Of a DNA stretch of 5,767 nucleotides, positions 1 to 4,481 are shown piece by piece; the stretch's first letter is position 1, and the number at the start of each line of letters is the position of its first letter. Both the position numbers and the translations under genes were made by a program. The notes beneath the pieces are model-generated. The model searched no databases. It was not told where the DNA came from and worked only from the letters and a program-made list of their open reading frames with translations. Source of the stretch: Bacillota bacterium (GTDB lineage Bacteria; Bacillota; GCA-003054495; Carboxydocellales; JAJZTU01); contig JAJZTU010000218.1 of NCBI GenBank assembly GCA_021848765.1, positions 1 through 5,767 of the forward strand, given 5' to 3'.

Positions 1-7
1 GGTGAAG

Positions 8-1099
8 ATGATGACAAAGCAGAAGGTTGTGGTGGCCATGAGCGGGGGAGTGGACAGCTCCCTTGCGGCCGCCCTGCTGGTGGAACAGGGATATGAGGTT
101 ATAGGGGTGACCATGCAGATTTGGTCGCCCGAACGGGAGGACGAGGATCACGGGGGATGCTGTTCCCTTTCGGCGGTGGATGATGCCCGGAGGGTGGCCA
201 ATACCCTGGGGATCCCTTATTATGTAATGAACTTCAGGGAACTGTTCAGCCGTACCGTTATCGATTATTTTTGTGACGAGTACCGGCAGGGGAGGACTCC
301 TAACCCCTGTATTGCCTGTAACCGGTTTGTGAAGTTCGAGGCCTTGTTAACTAAGGCCAGGGCCATGGGAGCTGATTTTATCGCTACCGGGCACTACTCC
401 CGGATTGAGTTTGACCAAAACCTGGGAAGATACCTGCTGTTAAGGGCTAAGGACCTCACCAAGGACCAAAGCTATGCCCTGTATACCTTTACCCAGGATC
501 AGCTGGCTCATACCCTGCTGCCTTTGGGGGAATATACCAAGGTGCAGACCCGGGAAATGGCCAGGGAGCGGGGGCTCACGGTGGCTAATAAGCCGGATAG
601 CCAGGAAATCTGTTTCGTCCCTGATGATGATTATGGCGCTTTTCTTCAGGAAAGGTTCGGTGAGGAAATCAAGCCGGGCCCCTTCATTACCACTAAAGGC
701 GAGATTGTGGGGAAGCATAAAGGACTGCCTTTCTACACCATCGGGCAACGGAAGGGTTTGGGTATTGCCCTGGGTGAGCCCGCCTATGTGGTGGCTCTTG
801 ATCCAAAGCGTAATGCCGTGATTCTGGGAAGTAACGAAGAAGTTTTTGGCCAGGGTTTGCTGGCCAGGGATGTTAATTTTATAAAGATGGATGAACTACC
901 GGGGCAGGTTGAGGTGGAGGCTAAGATCCGCTACAGCGCAAAGGCTGCGACCGCAGAAATTTCGCCGGGGGATGAGGGCAGGGTCGTAGTGAGGTTCCGG
1001 CAGCCCCAGCGGGCGATTACCCCCGGGCAGGCTGTTGTGTTTTACCAGGGGGATATAGTTCTTGGCGGGGGGATTATCGAAAAGCAGTTAGATTCGTAA
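8..1099 (+). CDS. mnmA: tRNA-specific 2-thiouridylase MnmA
   Basis: MnmA is a cytoplasmic ATP-dependent enzyme that makes the 2-thio group of U34 in tRNAs for Lys, Glu and Gln, using sulfur passed from a cysteine desulfurase. Counting from the ATG at 8 (363 residues, normal family length), the PP-loop SGGVDSS is at residues 12-18. The first catalytic cysteine is C104 in NPCIACNRFVKF and the second is C202 in DSQEICF. TGHYSR (127-132) and the C-terminal beta-barrel with GQAVVFY near the end are also present. NPCxxC, with an extra Cys at 101, is the clostridial form; E. coli has a non-Cys residue there. Start: a GTG at 2 and ATGs at 8 and 11 are all in frame. Bases 1-5 (GGTGA) look like the tail of a Shine-Dalgarno sequence, so ATG 8 or 11 is preferred over GTG 2. 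The upstream context, often a cysteine desulfurase in relatives, lies outside the window. A terminator follows 25 bases after the stop. Confidence 0.96.
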   Translation: MMTKQKVVVAMSGGVDSSLAAALLVEQGYEVIGVTMQIWSPEREDEDHGGCCSLSAVDDARRVANTLGIPYYVMNFRELFSRTVIDYFCDEYRQGRTPNPCIACNRFVKFEALLTKARAMGADFIATGHYSRIEFDQNLGRYLLLRAKDLTKDQSYALYTFTQDQLAHTLLPLGEYTKVQTREMARERGLTVANKPDSQEICFVPDDDYGAFLQERFGEEIKPGPFITTKGEIVGKHKGLPFYTIGQRKGLGIALGEPAYVVALDPKRNAVILGSNEEVFGQGLLARDVNFIKMDELPGQVEVEAKIRYSAKAATAEISPGDEGRVVVRFRQPQRAITPGQAVVFYQGDIVLGGGIIEKQLDS

Positions 1100-1124
1100 A
1101 GTAAGTTTAATTGAGTTTAATCAG

Positions 1125-1158
1125 AATGGAATCATGGATAACCATGGTTCCATTTTTT
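1125..1158 (+). terminator. rho-independent terminator after mnmA
   Basis: A 13-bp stem pairs AATGGAATCATGG (1125-1137) with CCATGGTTCCATT (1142-1154). It has one T.G wobble, a 4-base ATAA loop, and a run of six T at 1153-1158 that overlaps the end of the stem. It lies 25 bases past the mnmA stop and should separate mnmA from the amidase gene. Confidence 0.9.
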
Positions 1159-1255
1159 ATTGTCCGCGCATAATTTATAAATGGAAAAATGTGTTGAAAG
1201 CATGAAGGTTGTTTAGACTTTGTTAAACGCTCTGTTTTGCCTGTGGTATACCTTT

Positions 1256-1260
1256 GGAGG
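1256..1260 (+). promoter_or_regulatory. Shine-Dalgarno deciding the amidase start
   Basis: GGAGG at 1256-1260 is followed by a 7-base spacer to the ATG at 1268. This favours the 275-residue product over an in-frame TTG at 1220, which has no comparable ribosome binding site. The extra 16 residues from the TTG start are not conserved-looking. Confidence 0.85.
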
Positions 1261-1267
1261 AATAGAT

Positions 1268-2095
1268 ATGAGAGATCAAAGGGAGATAGTTTTTAGAGTT
1301 TTGGTTCAATTGGGGGCATTTTTGGAAAAGGCCCGGGCAGAAAGCCTAAAGCAGTCCCTGGATGCTCAAGGTGGGCTAGCTTATATCAGGTCAGTGGTAG
1401 TTAATAATAAGACTTTTTATAAGGTGTTGCAACAGGTGGGAAGCTATTCCCAGGAGAATAATGCTAACCAGCATGCTGAAGAATTAAAGCGCATGGGCAA
1501 GCTCGTCTTTGTAGAGAGAGAAGAGATAACCAGGCAGGTTCCCGAACTTAAAGGTAAGGTCATTGTCCTGGATCCCGGTCATGGAGGTAATGATCCGGGA
1601 GCAAGCGGACCCAGCGGGAGCAGGGAAAAAGATATCAATCTTCAGGTTGCCCTTTTAGTTAAAAAACTACTCTTGCAAGAAGAGGCATCGGTCCGGTTGA
1701 CCAGGGAGTCGGATACCTATATTGGGCTGTCTGAGCGCCCTGCTCTGGCTAATTCTCTTCAAGCTCAGGTTTTTATAAGTATCCATATGAATGGGGCCAC
1801 TGTCCCTCAAGCCCATGGCACTGAGGTTATTTACCGCCAAAACCCCGGTTGCTATAAGTTAGCGGTAGTGATACAACAGCATTTTCGAGAGCTGTTGGGC
1901 CTGACTGACCGGGGAAGTAAGCCGGATTCCAGGGGATTAGCAGTATTGAGAAGGGCCAAAGTGCCGGCGGCTCTGGTAGAAATGGCCTTCATTACAAATC
2001 CGCAGGAGGAAGCCCTATTTAGGAGCGAGGCCACTAAGCAGAAAGCTGCTCAGGCTATTTACCTGGCTTGTCTGGAGTTTCTTAAGAATCATTGA
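1268..2095 (+). CDS. N-acetylmuramoyl-L-alanine amidase with N-terminal SPOR domain
   Basis: The product is predicted to be a zinc amidase that cuts the bond between N-acetylmuramic acid and the L-alanine of the peptide stem in peptidoglycan (Amidase_3 family, CwlD/AmiC relatives). Of 275 residues, about 8-82 form a SPOR-type glycan-binding domain, with VQLGAF near 13-18, the QVGSY repeat strand at 56-60, and AEELKRMG before the last strand. The catalytic domain spans about 97-273. Zinc ligands are H105 (LDPGHGG), E120 (SREKDINL) and H173 (SIHMN), and the catalytic glutamate is E238 (VEMAFITN). All key residues are present. Oddly, no signal peptide, lipobox or membrane segment is visible at either possible start. 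The SPOR domain also precedes the catalytic domain, whereas many amidases carry it at the C-terminus. The gene sits alone between two terminators. No convincing promoter was found in 1160-1255. The family call is secure; export route and physiological role (sporulation, germination or cell separation) are open. Confidence 0.93.
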   Translation: MRDQREIVFRVLVQLGAFLEKARAESLKQSLDAQGGLAYIRSVVVNNKTFYKVLQQVGSYSQENNANQHAEELKRMGKLVFVEREEITRQVPELKGKVIVLDPGHGGNDPGASGPSGSREKDINLQVALLVKKLLLQEEASVRLTRESDTYIGLSERPALANSLQAQVFISIHMNGATVPQAHGTEVIYRQNPGCYKLAVVIQQHFRELLGLTDRGSKPDSRGLAVLRRAKVPAALVEMAFITNPQEEALFRSEATKQKAAQAIYLACLEFLKNH

Positions 2096-2124
2096 CTGGT
2101 CCAAGGACAGCTTTTTTGGTCATG

Positions 2125-2154
2125 AACTGATCCGCACGGGTCAGTTTTTTATTT
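2125..2154 (+). terminator. rho-independent terminator after the amidase gene
   Basis: AACTGATCC (2125-2133) pairs with GGGTCAGTT (2138-2146) as a 9-bp stem with one T.G wobble and a GCAC loop. A T-rich tail follows (T2145-T2150, then ATTT). It begins about 30 bases past the amidase stop and insulates the PRC-barrel gene from upstream transcription. Confidence 0.88.
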
Positions 2155-2174
2155 TGCTTAAAGAGACTTTTTCG

Positions 2175-2202
2175 TTAAGATTTCCGGCATACTAAATATA
2201 AT
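2175..2202 (+). promoter_or_regulatory. probable sigma-A promoter of the PRC-barrel unit
   Basis: A perfect -10 TATAAT lies at 2197-2202. A 16-bp spacer separates it from a weak -35, TTAAGA (2175-2180, 4 of 6 to TTGACA). It lies just downstream of the preceding terminator and about 25 bases before the GTG start, which fits. An overlapping CATACTA (2188-2194) resembles the -10 of forespore sigma factors G/F, but I see no matching -35, so sigma-A is the preferred reading. Confidence 0.5.
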
Positions 2203-2226
2203 TACTCTGAAAAGGGGAACGAGGAT

Positions 2227-2754
2227 GTGACACCCGAGCGAAATTTCATCAAAGGGCGCAAACTGACCGGGCTGCCGGTCATTGCCCTGGACATGGGCAG
2301 CGAATTAGGGGAGGTTAAGGAGATTATTTATGAGCCCAGGGAGCAGAAGATTCTGGCCGTGCTATTGGAAGAGGGCGGCTGGATCAAAGGGGCCAAAATT
2401 GTTACCTGGCAAGACCTTCAACATATCGGGGAGGATGCGGTAACTGTAAAAGGGTCAGAGGTTGTCCTGGACAGCAATAGTCAAAAAGATTTGCAGGAAT
2501 TATGCAGGGACCGGGTGAGCCTCAAAGGGTTCAAGGTGCTTACCGAAAAAGGTGCGGAACTGGGAATTATTGAAGATATTTTATTTAACCCCTCCACAGG
2601 AGAAATCGTTGGCTACGAGCTATCCCGGGGCCTTGTGCAGGACCTGCTGGACGGGCGTTGGGAGGCTTTTTTGCCGGATAATATGGTAATTGGTGATAAC
2701 ACTGTGCTGATTCCTGAAGGACAAGCCCAAATTTCTCAGCCGGAATCAGGTTAA
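2227..2754 (+). CDS. tandem PRC-barrel domain protein
   Basis: This 175-residue protein has two PRC-barrel-like repeats. Repeat 1 covers about residues 8-80 (KGRKLTGLPVIAL, LGEVKEIIYEP). Repeat 2 covers about 94-165 (DRVSLKGFKVLTEKG, LGIIEDILFNPSTGEIVGYEL). Each has the family pattern: a short 'G..V....G..LG.V.D.....' stretch, then a strand after a Pro-Thr/Arg-Glu-like turn. PRC-barrels are small beta-barrels known from RimM (ribosome maturation), photosynthetic reaction centre subunit H and the sporulation proteins YlmC/YmxH. None of those specific functions is proven here. There is no signal peptide or membrane segment, so it is probably cytosolic or peripheral at the membrane. The start is GTG 2227: the overlapping ATG at 2225 runs straight into TGA, and AAGGGG (2212-2217) or GAGG (2221-2224) gives the ribosome site. 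It is first in a probable three-gene unit with the zinc-ribbon and YtxH genes; no terminator separates it from them. Confidence 0.88.
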   Translation: MTPERNFIKGRKLTGLPVIALDMGSELGEVKEIIYEPREQKILAVLLEEGGWIKGAKIVTWQDLQHIGEDAVTVKGSEVVLDSNSQKDLQELCRDRVSLKGFKVLTEKGAELGIIEDILFNPSTGEIVGYELSRGLVQDLLDGRWEAFLPDNMVIGDNTVLIPEGQAQISQPESG

Positions 2755-2796
2755 AAGAGTGTATAAAGGGAAACAATAATAACGTAAAAACCATGG

Positions 2797-2805
2797 AAAG
2801 GAGAT
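2797..2805 (+). promoter_or_regulatory. strong Shine-Dalgarno of the zinc-ribbon gene
   Basis: AAAGGAGAT (2797-2805) closely matches the anti-Shine-Dalgarno complement, with 8 bases between the GGAG core and the ATG at 2812. It is the main evidence, together with the Cys pattern, that the short frame behind it is translated. Confidence 0.8.
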
Positions 2806-2811
2806 AGAACA

Positions 2812-2988
2812 ATGGTCTGCCCGGTATGTGGAGGAAAGTCCACTGGGAAAGTAGGAGTCGATCAATTCTATTGTTGGGATTGTTGTGTTGAATACAGACA
2901 AAATAATGAAGTGCTAACGGTCTTTGACGTTGCGGAAGATGGTACCCTGGTAGCATGGGAAGAAGAGCTTTCTGCCCCGTACATGTAA
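2812..2988 (+). CDS. small zinc-ribbon protein, uncharacterised
   Basis: This is a 58-residue frame, ATG 2812 to TAA 2986-2988, preceded by a strong ribosome binding site. Residues 1-25 form a compact zinc ribbon: CPVC at 3-6 and CWDCC at 21-25, so C3, C6, C21 and C24 (or C25) can bind one zinc ion. Between the knuckles lies GGKSTGKVGVDQFY. The second half is strand-like and acidic (LTVFDVAEDGTLVAWEEEL) and ends APYM. There is no signal peptide or membrane segment. I recognise no named family beyond a generic zinc ribbon. Such ribbons bind nucleic acid or protein partners, but no partner is evident here. The gene lies 57 bases after the PRC-barrel gene and 30 bases before the YtxH gene, with no terminator on either side, so all three are probably co-transcribed. 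The ORF is short, but its ribosome site, Cys pairing and position make it very likely real. Confidence 0.82.
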   Translation: MVCPVCGGKSTGKVGVDQFYCWDCCVEYRQNNEVLTVFDVAEDGTLVAWEEELSAPYM

Positions 2989-3018
2989 AAATAATTAATC
3001 AGCAAAGGGGGTGAAATC

Positions 3019-3219
3019 ATGGCTCGAAGGGGGTTTCTCAACGGATTATTGGCCGGAGGCCTGATTGGAGCAGTTGTTGGACTAGTTGCAGCGCCACAAC
3101 GGAAACCTTCACCTAAAAAGGGTTTACTGGGCCGGACCAAACGGGCCGGCGTCAGGGCCCAGAAGGTTATCAATGAAGTAAGAGACGGGATAAGGGACAT
3201 CAAAAACATTTTGGATTAA
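3019..3219 (+). CDS. YtxH-like small membrane protein
   Basis: A 66-residue protein of the YtxH type. Its N-terminal segment, residues 5-27, is a glycine-rich membrane helix (GFLNGLLAGGLIGAVVGLVAAP), matching the family pattern GFl.Gll.G...Ga...l..AP. The rest (28-66) is a basic, amphipathic helix rich in Lys/Arg (GLLGRTKRAGVRAQKVINEVRDGIRDIKNIL) and probably faces the cytoplasm. YtxH proteins in Bacillus are small stress- or sporulation-associated proteins of unknown biochemistry; here the function is likewise unknown. The ATG at 3019 is preceded by AAAGGGGGTGA (3004-3014), a near-complete anti-Shine-Dalgarno match. It is last in the PRC-barrel/zinc-ribbon unit and is followed 9 bases after the stop by a clean terminator. 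Confidence 0.85.
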   Translation: MARRGFLNGLLAGGLIGAVVGLVAAPQRKPSPKKGLLGRTKRAGVRAQKVINEVRDGIRDIKNILD

Positions 3220-3228
3220 GGACTATCG

Positions 3229-3254
3229 AGTGAGGAATTATTTCCTCACTTTTT
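3229..3254 (+). terminator. rho-independent terminator ending the PRC-barrel/zinc-ribbon/YtxH unit
   Basis: AGTGAGGAA (3229-3237) pairs perfectly with TTCCTCACT (3242-3250) as a 9-bp stem with a TTAT loop, then TTTTT (3250-3254). It is close behind the YtxH stop. A longer in-frame reading of the permease from TTG 3253 would overlap this tail, which argues against that start. Confidence 0.9.
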
Positions 3255-3265
3255 GTGTACAAGTT

Positions 3266-3297
3266 CAGAATTAGATCATCAAGATGCTGATCTTCTG
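3266..3297 (+). repeat. imperfect inverted repeat in permease leader
   Basis: AGATCA (3273-3278) pairs with TGATCT (3288-3293) around a 9-base loop. Outside a 3-base bulge, CAGA (3266-3269) pairs with TCTG (3294-3297). Together they give a 10-bp stem in the 64 bases between the upstream terminator and the permease start. It has no T tract, so it is not a terminator; it could be an operator or a leader hairpin. No clear sigma-A promoter was found in this gap. Confidence 0.45.
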
Positions 3298-3304
3298 TAC
3301 GGAT

Positions 3305-3311
3305 GGGGGGG
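3305..3311 (+). promoter_or_regulatory. G-rich Shine-Dalgarno deciding the permease start
   Basis: A run of seven G at 3305-3311 sits 7 bases before GTG 3319. It picks the 344-residue product over the in-frame TTG at 3253, whose extra 22 residues (MCTSSELDHQ...) are not family-like and overlap the terminator tail. Confidence 0.75.
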
Positions 3312-3318
3312 TGTAAAG

Positions 3319-4353
3319 GTGCACTGGGCTTTAAGGAAGCAAACGTGGCGGTGGGCGCTGCTGGTATTTGCGCCCGTGGTCCTGGCCTATTTTCTGTGGT
3401 CGGTACGGTCCGTACTGCTGCCCTTTGTCCTGGCTGCCCTGTTGGCCTACCTTTTGGCGCCTTTTGTGGCAATGTTGGAAGAACGGGGCTTATCCAGAGC
3501 GCTGTCAATAGTGGTGGTATATGCCACCCTGTTAGGTGTTAGCGCCGTGATGGTGGGATTTGGTTACCCGCGCCTGATTCGGGAATTAAACGGACTGACT
3601 GAAGCCATTCCGCTTTACGCTGCCAAGTTTCAGGAAATCATCCTGCGCTTGCAGAATAATTACAGCAGTTTTGACTTGCCCGAAAGCGTACGCAAGGTTA
3701 TTGACCAGCGGTTAGCCGGGGCCGAGGACATGATTTTAAGGCTTGTTCACCAGAGTGTTGATCTTCTGGTTAACCTGTTTAGCCAGGTGTTGAGCTTTTT
3801 ACTGGCTCCTGTTTTGGCATTTTATATCTTGAAAGATAAGGACAGCATTCGTAGTGGGTTTGAGAGTTTGCTGCCCAGAAAAATCAAAGGGGATGTCCTG
3901 GATCTGGTCCGGGACACGGATGAAATTGTCAGAAAGTTCATCCGGGGTCACCTGGTGGTGTGTCTGGTGGTGGGTGGACTGACAGCTCTGGGCATGTACC
4001 TGATTGGGATGCCCTTTGCCCTGCTGATAGGAATTTTTGCCGGCTTGGCGGATTTGATTCCCTTTTTCGGACCCTTCCTGGGGGCGATTCCCGCTGTAGC
4101 CATCGGAATTTTGCAATCTTGGCGATTGACCCTCTATGCAGCCTTGGTAATTTTAGTGGTACAGCAAATCGAGAGCAGTGTTATTTCTCCGAAAATACTT
4201 GGAGATGCACTGGGTTTACACCCGGTGGTGATTATTTTTGCTCTCCTGGCGGGTGGTAAGTTGTGGGGCATAGTTGGTATGCTGGTGGCCCTCCCTTTAG
4301 CCGCTATGCTGCGGTTGGTCAGCAGGTATGTTTTTTTGAAACTTGTGGAGTGA
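3319..4353 (+). CDS. AI-2E/PerM family permease
   Basis: This 344-residue polytopic membrane protein belongs to the PerM/AI-2E (formerly UPF0118) family. Membrane segments are at about 11-27, 31-53 and 60-82. A soluble loop follows (about 85-145), then segments near 150-172 and 214-233, and a cluster of hydrophobic segments from 235 to the end. Family signatures are intact: DLIPFFGPFLGAIPA (from D245), QQIESSVISPKILG (from Q282) and LHPVVIIFALLAGGKLWGIVGMLVALP (from about 300). Length is normal. Members have been linked to AI-2 export (TqsA), to Na+/H+ antiport in some halophiles and to sporulation (YtvI), so the transported substrate cannot be read from sequence. Start GTG 3319 follows a G7 ribosome site. 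The stop TGA lies inside the first copy of a tandem repeat, and no terminator separates the gene from alaS, so some read-through into alaS is likely. Confidence 0.92.
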   Translation: MHWALRKQTWRWALLVFAPVVLAYFLWSVRSVLLPFVLAALLAYLLAPFVAMLEERGLSRALSIVVVYATLLGVSAVMVGFGYPRLIRELNGLTEAIPLYAAKFQEIILRLQNNYSSFDLPESVRKVIDQRLAGAEDMILRLVHQSVDLLVNLFSQVLSFLLAPVLAFYILKDKDSIRSGFESLLPRKIKGDVLDLVRDTDEIVRKFIRGHLVVCLVVGGLTALGMYLIGMPFALLIGIFAGLADLIPFFGPFLGAIPAVAIGILQSWRLTLYAALVILVVQQIESSVISPKILGDALGLHPVVIIFALLAGGKLWGIVGMLVALPLAAMLRLVSRYVFLKLVE

Positions 4354-4393
4354 GGCCAATTTGTGGAGTGATGCCAATGTGGAGTATGCGAAT
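4343..4393 (+). repeat. 18-bp tandem repeat, two good copies plus a degenerate third
   Basis: Copy 1 (4343-4360) is TTGTGGAGTGAGGCCAAT and copy 2 (4361-4378) is TTGTGGAGTGATGCCAAT, differing by one base. Copy 3 (4379-4393) is GTGGAGTATGCGAAT, shortened and diverged. Copy 1 contains the permease stop codon (TGA 4351-4353), and copy 2 repeats the same GAG-TGA ending out of use. The array ends one base before the alaS -35 hexamer. Replication slippage explains its origin; a regulatory role is possible but unproven. Confidence 0.8.
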
Positions 4394-4394
4394 G

Positions 4395-4423
4395 TTGACA
4401 ATAAACAGGCCATTCTGTATAAT
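4395..4423 (+). promoter_or_regulatory. perfect-consensus sigma-A promoter of alaS
   Basis: TTGACA (4395-4400), a 17-base spacer and TATAAT (4418-4423) match the housekeeping consensus at all 12 positions with ideal spacing. The predicted transcription start is near 4430, giving a leader of about 50 bases before alaS. The leader holds no T-box or other riboswitch that I can see. Confidence 0.9.
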
Positions 4424-4481
4424 ATTGCTAGTTTTCACTGTGCGTGAGTAAGCTTTTATGGCAGTTGCGGCGGGGGGTAAA

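Noticed and set aside
1160..1255. Promoter for the amidase gene (CATAAT 1169-1174, TATAAA 1176-1181, TTGAAA 1194-1199, TATACC 1247-1252)
   Set aside because: None of these has a partner hexamer at acceptable spacing, and the last would place the start of transcription in the ribosome site.
2751..2780. Internal promoter before the zinc-ribbon gene (TTAAAA, 18 bp, AATAAT)
   Set aside because: Both hexamers are imperfect in an A-rich stretch that would give chance matches; co-transcription with the PRC-barrel gene is simpler.
2585..2956. Minus-strand open frame across the PRC-barrel end and zinc-ribbon gene
   Set aside because: It is a shadow opposite two better-supported plus-strand genes, with no domain.
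3253..3318. Permease starting at TTG 3253
   Set aside because: It overlaps the T tail of the upstream terminator, lacks a ribosome site, and adds a non-family-like 22-residue leader; GTG 3319 follows a G7 site.
4371..4451. Possible 26-codon peptide (MPMWSMRMLTI...) between the permease and alaS
   Set aside because: It contains the -35 and -10 hexamers of the alaS promoter and has a poorly spaced GGAG that derives from the tandem repeat.
4431..4457. Attenuator-like hairpin in the alaS leader (TTCAC / GTGAG followed by TTTT)
   Set aside because: Only 5 bp with one wobble and a short T run; too weak to call a terminator.
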